Positions 35,442 through 49,857 of a DNA stretch of 64,000 nucleotides are shown in pieces. Under the pieces are notes generated by a model. It did no database searches, was not told the origin of the DNA, and saw only the letters and a program-made list of their open reading frames with translations. The stretch's first letter is position 1; the number at the start of each line of letters is the position of its first letter. The position numbers and the translations under genes were made by a program. The DNA lies in assembly GCF_947623445.1 (NCBI RefSeq), contig NC_135241.1:24306501-24370500 (forward strand), read 5' to 3'. The stretch comes from Clavelina lepadiformis (Eukaryota; Chordata; Ascidiacea; Aplousobranchia; Clavelinidae).

Positions 35442-36686
35442 ATGAAAGTGATTGTAGCTGGATATACTAAAACCGGAACCAAGACCATGTCTGCAGCTTT
35501 ATCTGAGTTGGGTTACAACGTTTATGATGCTCTTGATCACTTCTGGTATCATGGCGATAAGTGGGCCAAGATACTTTCATCCAGTGGTGGAAGTATTGAA
35601 GATTTTAAAGAGATGTATCATTCAGTGGATGCAGTCACTGACTCTCCAACATGCAAGTTTTGGGAAGAGATTTTGCAAGCGTTTCCCGATGCAAAAGTAA
35701 GTTGAGTTTAAGAAGCAAAATAATTAAAGTATCGAGCCAATATCATTCATCAGTCACATAAGTTAAAATGTTTGTTCACTCTTGTACATTTAATTACTGT
35801 ACTTAAAATCATACATTAGTGTTTATGCCAATGACAACCGTAAAAATCATTACATGCTAAATGAAAAATAAGATAACTTGCTCAAAACGTTCCAGTGTAA
35901 GTTGATGATTATTATCTGTCGTCATTGTTTTCAAACTGTTACTTGAAGGTTATCTTAACATTAAGAGATGAAGACAGTTGGTACAAGAGTTTGTGCAACC
36001 AGTGTGAAGTTATGAATGGCAACATTTTGTACCAAGTCATGCAAGTGTTATCACCAACTGGGTGGAAATATTTTAAGCATTTTCGTCTCGTCAGTAAGTT
36101 TTCGTCTATTCAAGTATTCCAGTTTGGCAAAAATTGCAATGTATTAAACTGGTTACGCAAGTTCGTGGTTTTAGTTGTTTCCGTATCAACCAGTTTAATC
36201 GTTTTTACAGTTATGTCGCTGTGGGGAATACGAATGAGAAATCCATTTGACTTCAAACTTTCCAACAACGACATTGTTGTAAAAAAAGGTTACAGACAAC
36301 ACACGCGACATTGCAGACAAGTAACTTTATCGTTCTTTTTCTTGTTTTTCTTTCTTGCATTTTGTAACACTTCATCTCAAAATTGCTGCTTTTAGAGTTG
36401 TCCTCGTGACAAACTTCTGGTCTACGATGTCCGTCAAGGATGGGCGCCTCTGTGCGAGTTTCTTAGAAAGGAAATTCCAGACAAGTCCTTCCCTCATGAA
36501 AATGTTGCTGGAAATATTATTGATAAATTAATGACAACTCATCCAGCATTTATTCGCATGCAACGAGAAATGGCTTGCACAGTGGCCATACTTTCACTGG
36601 GCCTACTATACGGATGCTACAAGCTCTACAAGTGTAACCCTGGAGCCATCCTAAACAAGTTGTGGTCAACTTTCATGTTTCGTTAG
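35442..36686 (+). CDS. Sulfotransferase-like protein, A subtype, 266 aa
   Basis: Exons 35442-35696, 35949-36093, 36211-36320 and 36396-36686. Marks: GYTKTGTKTMSAAL, MYHSVDAVTDSPTCKFW, exon 3 ending HTRHCRQ, exon 4 starting SCPRDK with EFLRKEIP and an anchor with YGCYKLYK. Intron 2 is 117 bp, a multiple of three, without an in-frame stop; its retention would add 39 residues containing a hydrophobic run (VVLVVSVSTSLIVFTV). Intron 3 is 75 bp, pyrimidine-rich and open until the TAG of its own acceptor. A start-stop pair lies at 35418-35423. Confidence 0.88.
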
Positions 36687-38947
36687 TTGAAATTGATAGT
36701 TAAATTATAATGTTTCAAGTGTTTTTGCAAAAAAATTTAATGATCAATATATCGCGAAGTACTTTTTAGGACTAAAATTTCAAGTGATTTAAACGAACTT
36801 TGGTATCAGGTTAATAAATTACCAAACCTTTAAACTTGTTAAAGAACAATTTACCAACCAATACAACATCTTAAGCTAGTTGATTGCTGTCATCAAAATT
36901 TATGCTAACCCATTGTTTTACTGTTATGCCGACGGATACATTGATATAAGCAAACCCTAAGACTCAGAGCTAGACTGAACATATATGAGCTACGTGCTGA
37001 TATAGGAAATGCTTTTGATCCGTAGTTTGTTTGCTTTGAACAAATCTGCTACAATTTTGAACGCAGCTTAGCCACAAGTAACAATCAGTTCAAAATGTTT
37101 TACACTATGAGAGCACATACCAACACCGAAATCTTATTTTGCTACTTGTCCTAGGTGTATATACGTGATGCTATGCATACAATTCAATTAAGGTGTTTGG
37201 GAGTATGTATGCAAGTATTTAGCTCCCGTATGTCAACGTAGGCCTATTAAGAAAGAACTATAATTAGACATGATTCAATCGAAGACATGACAAATATACA
37301 CTTGGCAAATACTTACAAATACGCAAATACACGCGCCAACACTTGGCAAATATATGAACCCAAGCCGGAGAGGATTCAATAAACCATCTGGCCAACACCA
37401 ATATCCCAGCGTTGGCGAACTCAATGACCTGTCACTTACAAAGTTTTAGACTTACGTTAATGACGGCAGATTTATGTGATGGCGGTGTAGGTAGGTACAG
37501 CATTCTTTACAATACAGTTCGCGTACGAAACAAATTCTCTTTCTCAACTGTCGGTAATAATCTGCTTCCACATCCATAGCAAAGCAAAATATTCCAAAGA
37601 TTGATTCACTTGTGTTGTAGAATATGTTAAGTTGGGTAAAATACACAGGTTTCATATACAGGAGGTTGCATCATTTGATGCTGATAGGAAGAAGTTCAGG
37701 ATTCTTTCATGTGGAACTACGCACAAATCTTAATAAATTTTTGGTCAGAACATTCTTAATTATGACATCATGAAAAGGTGATTACGCTTCGTCGTGTTTA
37801 AACTTACCTTAGACTGAATTAGTTTAGCCTGGGTGACACCTAAGCATGACAAATATGAGCACAGTGATTTCACATTCACATTTCACGATTGCAATAATTG
37901 ACAAAAAACCTCGTCAGTTTAGGCTTCACCCGCTAAGCGGCGCCTTTTTGTCAAATAAAATATTCTGTTTCCATGATTTCGTCAATGGTACATGTTGAAT
38001 ATTCAGTAAAACGCAGTGTTGTATTTTTAGTCTAATACAGCAGATAATAAAATGAACGTCAACAGAAATACATAAATAAGTGTTCATCACCATGGACACG
38101 TGTAACTCGCCTCCGGACGCTTGCAGAACAACTCAAGCGCACACATTTGTGGATTGGCACTCTGACATTCAGCGCACAATCGCAGAATCTTTGCCTAGCG
38201 AACATTAGGCACACAAAACTCAGTTAGCTTAAGTTATGTGCAGTTGTGGCCAGGATTGCCAGTTAATGTTTATTTATGCAACTTGATAGACTGGTCCGCA
38301 ACGTACCTCAGTGTTGTGCGCCTTTATGTGAGCTCCGAGAAAGAAAATTCCAAACAAGCTCTTCCCTCACGAAAACATCCTTAACATGTTAATGGCAATT
38401 CATCCTCATATTCATCCTTGATACGCTTGCAACGAGCTTAAACGCGAACCTCTCAGTACACTTTATGACTTCTATGAGTTGTGAAAATACTTTTTGACTT
38501 CTACAAACCATTAAGTTTAATTGCTACAACATTGAAAAAACTGTAATTTGCCGTTAAATTCAGTTAATAAACTGTGTTTGTTTTATCAAGGTTCCAGTAA
38601 GCGAATAACTTTGCAATCAAAATTTGTAAATTTAATTTACCGAATAAGAGCTTATGATATTAGCCGTAGAACAATTGCTCAAACAGAACCTTCATGTAAA
38701 GTGCAGCATATACGCGATGATACAGAAATGCAAACAAATACAAGCTGGTTACGAAGGAAGAATGTAGGTTATGTCAATAAACCGGTGTTTGCGCTCGCGG
38801 CTATGGCTAATCCCGCGTTTATTAAGCTATAAACGCAAGTCAAAATCACCCTTCGGTAAACCAGTGATTATTTTTAGCGAAACTAGATTCATTTGATCCC
38901 GTGTTCAGCAGTGAAACTCTTGTTTGAGTTCATTAAGCTCTACAACA
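36687..38947. other. A-to-B spacer, second copy
   Basis: Corresponds to 28604-30860 with small changes. Relic exon 4 at about 38287-38437 and the 38-codon frame at 38092-38208. Confidence 0.6.
38287..38437 (+). pseudogene. Relic sulfotransferase exon 4, second copy
   Basis: Same relic as at 30200, with attcatcc instead of actcatcc at the THP position. Carried along by the unit duplication. Confidence 0.78.
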
Positions 38948-41773
38948 ATGAAAGTCATCGTAGCTGGATTTGTAAAGACCGGAACTAAAACCATGGTCGT
39001 AGCTTTATCTGAGTTGGGCTACAATGTTTATGACTTCATGGATCACTTCTGGTATCATGGCGATAAGTGGGCCAAGATACTTTCATCCAGTGGTGGAAGT
39101 ATTGAAGATTTCAAAGAGATGTATCAGTCAGTGGATGCTGTAACTGATGCCCCACCAAACTTGTTTTGGGAAGAGATTTTACAAGCGTTTCCCGATGCTA
39201 AAGTGAGTTAGGTTTTGCCGCATAAAAATGTCAATAAGACAAATTACTGTGTGACAATGTCTAGTCTCAGTGGTTCTCAACCTTCTGATCGTGGCGGACC
39301 CCTTTTGTTGCTGTCAAAGCAGTGGCGGACCCCTGAAGTTTAAGCAAACTAAGGGTTCTGAGACTGCACTTAAATGTTTCATTGCTTAGTTTTACTTAAT
39401 AGTCTTGGTGCACAACTGCGCTATTCATTCAAAATAACATCAAACTATGCGGATATTTTTACTTAAAATCACTGTATCCAGCTGTCTTCTCGTATAATCC
39501 GCAATCTAGTGCATCACGATAGGCCTTCCCTGCGGGTGATAAATCTCAATAAGCTTTTGTATTGTCCCATCACAATAGACAATTAAGCAAATGTTCAAGC
39601 CTATTTCAAAAAGTACTGATAAACAGCAAAAAATTTTTAAAAACTCGTACTTTATGTTGCAAATTTCGAAGTTCTCACGGACCAACTGAAAACGTTTCGC
39701 GGACCCCCAGGGGTCCGCGGACCACCGGTTGAGAACCACTGGTCTAGTGAGTATAATCACGCTAAGAACATAATCAACATCGCCTAATGATTCGTCGAAA
39801 ATAGGATTTGCAAGCCTGTGCATTCCAAGCTAGCATAAATTCGGACAACCATATAAATGCGGGTCCTTAGCTATGCAAACCACAAACACTTAATGAATTT
39901 AAACTTGTCGTCAAAACTGATGTCATCAATGTACGTGAATGTGTTTCTTTTTGTTATACAAGCTACAATAACTTGTACAAAAGACTGAACTTGAAGTTAA
40001 ATGTTCAATCTAAGGCTTTTACGTCATGTGTTTAAGATCTGTATTCGAAGGTTATCCTGACATCAAGAGATGAAGATAGCTGGTACAAGAGTCTGTGCAC
40101 CCAGTTTCAAGTTTTAAATAGCAATATTTTGTACCAAGTCATGCAAGTGTTATCACCAACTGGGTGGAAATATTTTAAGCATTTTCGTCTCGTCAGTAAG
40201 TTTCGTCTTACAGATTTTTTTTGAAAAAATATACCGTTGCTTGTTAAACTAGAACTAATAACATAAATCTATCACCATTAACATGCTCAACTGCTTTTAC
40301 AGTCATGGCGTTGAGTGGAATACGAATGCGACATCCCTTTGACTTCTCATTTTCCAAAAATGAAATGGTTTGGAAAAAAGCCTACAGACAGCACACTCGC
40401 TATTGTAAACAAGTACGTTTTTCGAATCTTGTTTTATTTCACTATTTTGAATACTTTCGTCAAGGAGGTTATGTTTTTATGACTTTTGTTTTTCCTTTTC
40501 GTAACATAGTTCAAAATTCTGTTACTGTATTCAATTTCAATATATCTGTTCTAAATGGTTAGGCTTTGGTATAAGAAAAATTGGATTTAATTTCGGGCTG
40601 ACAAAGTTAACAGGCCACGCTACAAGCAAAATGAATACAAATCTGCTCATCTTTGCAAGAGTAGCAAAACAAAAGGTTATACCTCACAAAACAACTGGAG
40701 GTAAAATGCATGATGCAAAATGATGATTGATGAAATGATAAACGATCGAATCTTGTTTGTTGTAAATTTTGCGACTATTTGAGGCTTCTTTGATCAGCAG
40801 CAACGATTGAAATCTTTCAATCAGAGGAAAATTGTAAAGCACACGACCGCGATAAAAAGAAAAGGCAAAACAGAAAATCGTCTAAACAAGTTACCGTCTT
40901 AAAACGTTCGTTTCGCTACTTTAGTATAATACAGTAGGTGGATGTATTTTCCAGTGTTTAAAGAACACAACTTGCTTTAACATTCGATTCGCGCAAGTTT
41001 GGTTAAGTAACCTGTATGTTTTTACATTTATGTGAAGTCAGCTCAAATGAAACAAAAAAGTATTCAAAAACGTCTCTTATTTGACATGCTTTTTTTCACA
41101 TCGTTCTTAAATTCTCAAATGTTATAAAACGTTCTTAAAACAAACGTTTGTGCAATTACAGTATAAACTTAAGATATTAGAACATAGCCAAAAACGTTAA
41201 GTCTTCGCTGAGGAAACATATGACAACCTTTTGATTTTTGTCTGATTTTAACTCCCACTAGAATAAATAAAACGTGATTAAAATCTGTATAAAGCTTAAA
41301 GCGGTGGCAACTTGCCGTTTATGAATTATTATGTATCTAAGAATTTCGAACCTACCCACTTTTTGTGTACTCTTGCTGGCCTACGCCAATGCTAAACTTG
41401 CACAGGGCACGAGACATGATAACAGTTGAACAAATGCAATATATGGGAGAATTCAGCAGCTTTGGTGAATGTAAAAATAATTATGTAAATTTTTTCTAAA
41501 CGTTTTTATTTGTAGAATTGTCCTCCTGACAAACTTCTCGTTTACGATGTCCGTCAAGGATGGGCGCCTTTGTGTGAGTTCCTAAAAGAAGAAATTCCAG
41601 ACAGGCCCTTTCCTCGTGAAAATGTCGCGGGGAGTATTGTTGACAAATTGATGGCGACTCATCCTTCTGCGTTCCGAGTAAAACGGGAAATGATTTGCAC
41701 GACGATAATACTTTCGCTGTTGATGTTATGGATTCTGCAGATTTTTTCAATACTTAACCTGGACCCATACTAA
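38948..41773 (+). CDS. Sulfotransferase-like protein, B subtype, 255 aa
   Basis: Exons 38948-39202, 40051-40195, 40303-40412 and 41516-41773. The predicted protein is the same as that of the gene at 30861 as far as I can read. Nucleotide changes are silent or intronic: agctttatct for agctctatct in exon 1, acagcacact in exon 3, and an altered intron 3 in which a 60-codon frame seen in earlier units is closed. The hAT element is at 39268-39741. Confidence 0.87.
39268..39741. mobile_element. hAT-type element, second copy
   Basis: Same insertion as at 31181, same flanks, duplicated with the unit rather than inserted again. Confidence 0.9.
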
Positions 41774-42125
41774 ACAGACTTTGGTCAGCTGTTTAGTTGC
41801 ATTAGCTCTATTAAGAACGTTACTGTATTTACGTAATAAAAATATCACTTACTTACATTAGTTACTTACTAACTTTGCCTTCTTACCTACCCACTTACAT
41901 TTACAATACTAACATTACAGTATTTTACCTAATGTTGGTGCAAACAGAATTTTCAACCGGCTGATTGAAAGCATGTCATTTAAAATGTCTTCTAAATAAT
42001 CCGCTATTTCAAGCAAACATTTTGCTTCACCATATGATCTTCACACTTCTTAATCTTACAAAGATAAATGAACCAAACAATACGACGCTTGTTTTGATTT
42101 GGTTGGCGCTTGCAGGGTTGATGAC

Positions 42126-42758
42126 TGTGGCGGTCGTGATAATAAATTATAATAAGTTCTATAATTGGCATTTGTTAAGCGATTTGTGTGTCTCCAGTTT
42201 GATTCAGTTCTATTCAATATTTGAAGTGTATTTTTCCTAGTTTAATCCGTATTCAATCCTAGTTCCAAATCGACATGTGACGTAGTTAAGTGTGTCAAGT
42301 GGTTTTTTGAACCCGGTGCAAAATCGATTATAATTCTTTGTGAAAAAGCAGATAATGTACAACATGGACACGTGTATACGTGTCATGGTAAAATCTAGCT
42401 TGGCGCTCGCCCATTGGTCAAAATACGGGAGTATAAAAGCTAATGTTTGGTCTAAATCGCTCTCTTCGCTCTTTTCGGATTCTTCTGTTTTGTTGAATTA
42501 TTCGGAATTGGAATCATTACTGAATTCGAGTTATAGCTTGTTTAAATGTGAAAAGATGGTGTAAATGTTTCTAATTTGATACAACCTATTCGGAAAATAT
42601 AACAATTAGACTTTATGAAGTTGGTGTTTATTTGAAGAAACATTATAAAGACAGCCAACGCAACGGAGTCAAAGACAATTGTCTATAGGAGTCTAACAGT
42701 AAGACTAATAGTCTTGGCTTTAGGCCAACTTAAAAGCAATCACGTCGCCATCCCCACA
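42126..42758. mobile_element. Solo LTR, second copy
   Basis: Same insertion and ATGAC duplication as at 34042, copied with the unit. Confidence 0.85.
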
Positions 42759-43525
42759 ATGACCATCATGGTCATTACATCATGTGTTGAATCAGGTGCC
42801 CACAAGATGTTTAAGAAATTGTTGCTTTGTATGTTTTGTCGGCACGACCTCGTCGTGAACGACTACTTTCGATTACTGTTGCTAATACAACATTTCTGTA
42901 TCTAGTCTATAGTGGAACGGAATATTAATAGAAAACTGAACATATGCATGTAGGCTCTTGAAAGAATATAGGATATACAAGTAATGGTGTTCAGAACGTT
43001 TTTAATCGAAGTTTGTTTGTTTGCCTCGAAGTTGCAACTTTATGTTGAATACTTTTTGGTAATTACTGTAAAGAAGTTACGTCGGTTTATCAGCGGTTAC
43101 CGCTGAAGAATTGTGGTCTCTTTGCGTTTGTTGGAGTCTATATTTATTATATCATCACTGGTCATGCGTAAACAATTAAGGTAACCAAATTTGTAGGCCT
43201 TTGTTATTTGGAAACAAATTCGTATTTGCTAGAAAGTATCACGGACGACATACCCACATGAAACCAATATAAAATTCAACTTTACTCCTTGTAACACCAA
43301 AATGCAAAAAAAATCTTACACTTTTCTCTTGAAAGGTCTTCATATCATTAAATTGTATTTTTCCCCTCCGGCTGATTGTAAATATTCCGCTCATTAAACT
43401 TAGTTCAACACCATTTGTGGTAAGCGAGCCATTTCATGTATCAGTCTGCAGCTAAAAGCGCATCTGATGAGTAGCTAAGCGTTATGCTGTTGATTTAGCT
43501 CATGTAAGAGAACTGGTTCACTACA

Positions 43526-44770
43526 ATGAAAGTGATTGTAGCTGGATATACTAAAACCGGAACCAAGACCATGTCTGCAGCTTTATCTGAGTTGGGTTAC
43601 AACGTTTATGATGCTCTTGATCACTTCTGGTATCATGGCGATAAGTGGGCCAAGATACTTTCATCCAGTGGTGGAAGTATTGAAGATTTTAAAGAGATGT
43701 ATCATTCAGTGGATGCAGTCACTGACTCTCCAACATGCAAGTTTTGGGAAGAGATTTTGCAAGCGTTTCCCGATGCAAAAGTAAGTTGAGTTTAAGAAGC
43801 AAAATAATTAAAGTATCGAGCCAATATCATTCATCAGTCACATAAGTTAAAATGTTTGTTCACTCTTGTACAGTTATTTACTGTACTTAAAATCATACAT
43901 TAGTGTTTATGCCAATGACAACCGTAAAAATCATTACATGCTAAATGAAAAATAAGATAACTTGCTCAAAACGTTCCAGTGTAAGTTGATGATTATTATC
44001 TGTCGTCATTGTTTTCAAACTGTTACTTGAAGGTTATCTTAACATTAAGAGATGAAGACAGTTGGTACAAGAGTTTGTGCAACCAGTGTGAAGTTATGAA
44101 TGGCAACATTTTGTACCAAGTCATGCAAGTGTTATCACCAACTGGGTGGAAATATTTTAAGCATTTTCGTCTCGTCAGTAAGTTTTCGTCTATTCAAGTA
44201 TTCCAGTTTGGCAAAAATTGCAATGTATTAAACTGGTTACGCAAGTTCGTGGTTTTAGTTGTTTCCGTATCAACCAGTTTAATCGTTTTTACAGTTATGT
44301 CGCTGTGGGGAATACGAATGAGAAATCCATTTGACTTCAAACTTTCCAACAACGACATTGTTGTAAAAAAAGGTTACAGACAACACACGCGACATTGCAG
44401 ACAAGTAACTTTATCGTTCTTTTTCTTGTTTTTCTTTCTTGCATTTTGTAACACTTCATCTCAAAATTGCTGCTTTTAGAGTTGTCCTCGTGACAAACTT
44501 CTGGTCTACGATGTCCGTCAAGGATGGGCGCCTCTGTGCGAGTTTCTTAGAAAGGAAATTCCAGACAAGTCCTTCCCTCATGAAAATGTTGCTGGAAATA
44601 TTATTGATAAATTAATGACAACTCATCCAGCATTTATTCGCATGCAACGAGAAATGGCTTGCACAGTGGCCATACTTTCACTGGGCCTACTATACGGATG
44701 CTACAAGCTCTACAAGTGTAACCCTGGAGCCATCCTAAACAAGTTGTGGTCAACTTTCATGTTTCGTTAG
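43526..44770 (+). CDS. Sulfotransferase-like protein, A subtype, 266 aa
   Basis: Exons 43526-43780, 44033-44177, 44295-44404 and 44480-44770. The protein reads identical to that of the gene at 35442. Intron 1 differs by a small change (tacagttatttactg here). Introns 2 and 3 keep the stop-free 117- and 75-bp layout. Start-stop pair at 43502-43507. Confidence 0.87.
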
Positions 44771-47031
44771 TTGAAATTGATAGTTAAATTATAATGTTTC
44801 AAGTGTTTTTGCAAAAAAATTTAATGATCAATATATCGCGAAGTACTTTTTAGGACTAAAATTTCAAGTGATTTAAACGAACTTTGGTATCAGGTTAATA
44901 AATTACCAAACCTTTAAACTTGTTAAAGAACAATTTACCAACCAATACAACATCTTAAGCTAGTTGATTGCTGTCATCAAAATTTATGCTAACCCATTGT
45001 TTTACTGTTATGCCGACGGATACATTGATATAAGCAAACCCTAAGACTCAGAGCTAGACTGAACATATATGAGCTACGTGCTGATATAGGAAATGCTTTT
45101 GATCCGTAGTTTGTTTGCTTTGAACAAATCTGCTACAATTTTGAACGCAGCTTAGCCACAAGTAACAATCAGTTCAAAATGTTTTACACTATGAGAGCAC
45201 ATACCAACACCGAAATCTTATTTTGCTACTTGTCCTAGGTGTATATACGTGATGCTATGCATACAATTCAATTAAGGTGTTTGGGAGTATGTATGCAAGT
45301 ATTTAGCTCCCGTATGTCAACGTAGGCCTATTAAGAAAGAACTATAATTAGACATGATTCAATCGAAGACATGACAAATATACACTTGGCAAATACTTAC
45401 AAATACGCAAATACACGCGCCAACACTTGGCAAATATATGAACCCAAGCCGGAGAGGATTCAATAAACCATCTGGCCAACACCAATATCCCAGCGTTGGC
45501 GAACTCAATGACCTGTCACTTACAAAGTTTTAGACTTACGTTAATGACGGCAGATTTATGTGATGGCGGTATAGGTAGGTACAGCATTCTTTACAATACA
45601 GTTCGCGTACGAAACAAATTCTCTTTCTCAACTGTCGGTAATAATCTGCTTCCACATCCATAGCAAAGCAAAATATTCCAAAGATTGATTCACTTGTGTT
45701 GTAGAATATGTTAAGTTGGGTAAAATACACAGGTTTCATATACAGGAGGTTGCATCATTTGATGCTGATAGGAAGAAGTTCAGGATTCTTTCATGTGGAA
45801 CTACGCACAAATCTTAATAAATTTTTGGTCAGAACATTCTTAATTATGACATCATGAAAAGGTGATTACGCTTCGTCGTGTTTAAACTTACCTTAGACTG
45901 AATTAGTTTAGCCTGGGTGACACCTAAGCATGACAAATATGAGCACAGTGATTTCACATTCACATTTCACGATTGCAATAATTGACAAAAAACCTCGTCA
46001 GTTTAGGCTTCACCCGCTAAGCGGCGCCTTTTTGTCAAATAAAATATTCTGTTTCCATGATTTCGTCAATGGTACATGTTGAATATTCAGTAAAACGCAG
46101 TGTTGTATTTTTAGTCTAATACAGCAGATAATAAAATGAACGTCAACAGAAATACATAAATAAGTGTTCATCACCATGGACACGTGTAACTCGCCTCCGG
46201 ACGCTTGCAGAACAACTCAAGCGCACACATTTGTGGATTGGCACTCTGACATTCAGCGCACAATCGCAGAATCTTTGCCTAGCGAACATTAGGCACACAA
46301 AACTCAGTTAGCTTAAGTTATGTGCAGTTGTGGCCAGGATTGCCAGTTAATGTTTATTTATGCAACTTGATAGACTGGTCCGCAACGTACCTCAGTGTTG
46401 TGCGCCTTTATGTGAGCTCCGAGAAAGAAAATTCCAAACAAGCTCTTCCCTCACGAAAACATCCTTAACATGTTAATGGCAACTCATCCTCATATTCATC
46501 CTTGATACGCTTGCAACGAGCTTAAACGCGAACCTCTCAGTACACTTTATGACTTCTATGAGTTGTGAAAATACTTTTTGACTTCTACAAACCATTAAGT
46601 TTAATTGCTACAACATTGAAAAAACTGTAATTTGCCGTTAAATTCAGTTAATAAACTGTGTTTGTTTTATCAAGGTTCCAGTAAGCGAATAACTTTGCAA
46701 TCAAAATTTGTAAATTTAATTTACCGAATAAGAGCTTATGATATTAGCCGTAGAACAATTGCTCAAACAGAACCTTCATGTAAAGTGCAGCATATACGCG
46801 ATGATACAGAAATGCAAACAAATACAAGCTGGTTACGAAGGAAGAATGTAGGTTATGTCAATAAACCGGTGTTTGCGCTCGCGGCTATGGCTAATCCCGC
46901 GTTTATTAAGCTATAAACGCAAGTCAAAATCACCCTTCGGTAAACCAGTGATTATTTTTAGCGAAACTAGATTCATTTGATCCCGTGTTCAGCAGTGAAA
47001 CTCTTGTTTGAGTTCATTAAGCTCTACAACA
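44771..47031. other. A-to-B spacer, third copy
   Basis: As the previous spacer; relic exon 4 at about 46371-46521 and 38-codon frame at 46176-46292. Confidence 0.6.
46371..46521 (+). pseudogene. Relic sulfotransferase exon 4, third copy
   Basis: Copy of the relic at 30200, keeping actcatcc. Confidence 0.78.
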
Positions 47032-49857
47032 ATGAAAGTCATCGTAGCTGGATTTGTAAAGACCGGAACTAAAACCATGGTCGTAGCTTTATCTGAGTTG
47101 GGCTACAATGTTTATGACTTCATGGATCACTTCTGGTATCATGGCGATAAGTGGGCCAAGATACTTTCATCCAGTGGTGGAAGTATTGAAGATTTCAAAG
47201 AGATGTATCAGTCAGTGGATGCTGTAACTGATGCCCCACCAAACTTGTTTTGGGAAGAGATTTTACAAGCGTTTCCCGATGCTAAAGTGAGTTAGGTTTT
47301 GCCGCATAAAAATGTCAATAAGACAAATTACTGTGTGACAATGTCTAGTCTCAGTGGTTCTCAACCTTCTGATCGTGGCGGACCCCTTTTGTTGCTGTCA
47401 AAGCAGTGGCGGACCCCTGAAGTTTAAGCAAACTAAGGGTTCTGAGACTGCACTTAAATGTTTCATTGCTTAGTTTTACTTAATAGTCTTGGTGCACAAC
47501 TGCGCTATTCATTCAAAATAACATCAAACTATGCGGATATTTTTACTTAAAATCACTGTATCCAGCTGTCTTCTCGTATAATCCGCAATCTAGTGCATCA
47601 CAATAGGCCTTCCCTGCGGGTGATAAATCTCAATAAGCTTTTGTATTGTCCCATCACAATAGACAATTAAGCAAATGTTCAAGCCTATTTCAAAAAGTAA
47701 TGATAAACAGCAAAAAATTTTTAAAAACTCGTACTTTATGTTGCAAATTTCGAAGTTCTCACGGACCAACTGAAAACGTTTCGCGGACCCCCAGGGGTCC
47801 GCGGACCACCGGTTGAGAACCACTGGTCTAGTGAGTATAATCACGCTAAGAACATAATCAACATCGCCTAATGATTCGTCGAAAATAGGATTTGCAAGCC
47901 TGTGCATTCCAAGCTAGCATAAATTCGGACAACCATATAAATGCGGGTCCTTAGCTATGCAAACCACAAACACTTAATGAATTTAAACTTGTCGTCAAAA
48001 CTGATGTCATCAATGTACGTGAATGTGTTTCTTTTTGTTATACAAGCTACAATAACTTGTACAAAAGACTGAACTTGAAGTTAAATGTTCAATCTAAGGC
48101 TTTTACGTCATGTGTTTAAGATCTGTATTCGAAGGTTATCCTGACATCAAGAGATGAAGATAGCTGGTACAAGAGTCTGTGCACCCAGTTTCAAGTTTTA
48201 AATAGCAATATTTTGTACCAAGTCATGCAAGTGTTATCACCAACTGGGTGGAAATATTTTAAGCATTTTCGTCTCGTCAGTAAGTTTCGTCTTACAGATT
48301 TTTTTTGAAAAAATATACCGTTGCTTGTTAAACTAGAACTAATAACATAAATCTATCACCATTAACATGCTCAACTGCTTTTACAGTCATGGCGTTGAGT
48401 GGAATACGAATGCGACATCCCTTTGACTTCTCATTTTCCAAAAATGAAATGGTTTGGAAAAAAGCCTACAGACAGCACACTCGCTATTGTAAACAAGTAC
48501 GTTTTTCGAATCTTGTTTTATTTCACTATTTTGAATACTTTCGTCAAGGAGGTTATGTTTTTATGACTTTTGTTTTTCCTTTTCGTAACATAGTTCAAAA
48601 TTCTGTTACTGTATTCAATTTCAATATATCTGTTCTAAATGGTTAGGCTTTGGTATAAGAAAAATTGGATTTAATTTCGGGCTGACAAAGTTAACAGGCC
48701 ACGCTACAAGCAAAATGAATACAAATCTGCTCATCTTTGCAAGAGTAGCAAAACAAAAGGTTATACCTCACAAAACAACTGGAGGTAAAATGCATGATGC
48801 AAAATGATGATTGATGAAATGATAAACGATCGAATCTTGTTTGTTGTAAATTTTGCGACTATTTGAGGCTTCTTTGATCAGCAGCAACGATTGAAATCTT
48901 TCAATCAGAGGAAAATTGTAAAGCACACGACCGCGATAAAAAGAAAAGGCAAAACAGAAAATCGTCTAAACAAGTTACCGTCTTAAAACGTTCGTTTCGC
49001 TACTTTAGTATAATACAGTAGGTGGATGTATTTTCCAGTGTTTAAAGAACACAACTTGCTTTAACATTCGATTCGCGCAAGTTTGGTTAAGTAACCTGTA
49101 TGTTTTTACATTTATGTGAAGTCAGCTCAAATGAAACAAAAAAGTATTCAAAAACGTCTCTTATTTGACATGCTTTTTTTCACATCGTTCTTAAATTCTC
49201 AAATGTTATAAAACGTTCTTAAAACAAACGTTTGTGCAATTACAGTATAAACTTAAGATATTAGAACATAGCCAAAAACGTTAAGTCTTCGCTGAGGAAA
49301 CATATGACAACCTTTTGATTTTTGTCTGATTTTAACTCCCACTAGAATAAATAAAACGTGATTAAAATCTGTATAAAGCTTAAAGCGGTGGCAACTTGCC
49401 GTTTATGAATTATTATGTATCTAAGAATTTCGAACCTACCCACTTTTTGTGTACTCTTGCTGGCCTACGCCAATGCTAAACTTGCACAGGGCACGAGACA
49501 TGATAACAGTTGAACAAATGCAATATATGGGAGAATTCAGCAGCTTTGGTGAATGTAAAAATAATTATGTAAATTTTTTCTAAACGTTTTTATTTGTAGA
49601 ATTGTCCTCCTGACAAACTTCTCGTTTACGATGTCCGTCAAGGATGGGCGCCTTTGTGTGAGTTCCTAAAAGAAGAAATTCCAGACAGGCCCTTTCCTCG
49701 TGAAAATGTCGCGGGGAGTATTGTTGACAAATTGATGGCGACTCATCCTTCTGCGTTCCGAGTAAAACGGGAAATGATTTGCACGACGATAATACTTTCG
49801 CTGTTGATGTTATGGATTCTGCAGATTTTTTCAATACTTAACCTGGACCCATACTAA
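47032..49857 (+). CDS. Sulfotransferase-like protein, B subtype, 255 aa
   Basis: Exons 47032-47286, 48135-48279, 48387-48496 and 49600-49857. Protein identical to the gene at 38948 by eye. Contains the hAT element at 47352-47825. Confidence 0.87.
47352..47825. mobile_element. hAT-type element, third copy
   Basis: Same insertion. Carries the catcacaatag and agtaatgat variants shared with the fourth copy but not with the first two. Confidence 0.9.

Larger units (their letters stand above)
38548..46631. repeat. 8,084-bp tandem unit (B gene, solo LTR, A gene, spacer)
   Basis: This interval and 46632-54715 are almost identical base for base; by eye I find only two or three differences, mainly inside the hAT element (for example catcacgatag against catcacaatag). 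The preceding unit, about 30461-38547, is slightly more diverged and about 3 bp different in length. The near-identity extends into the next unit to about 57,535. Confidence 0.88.
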
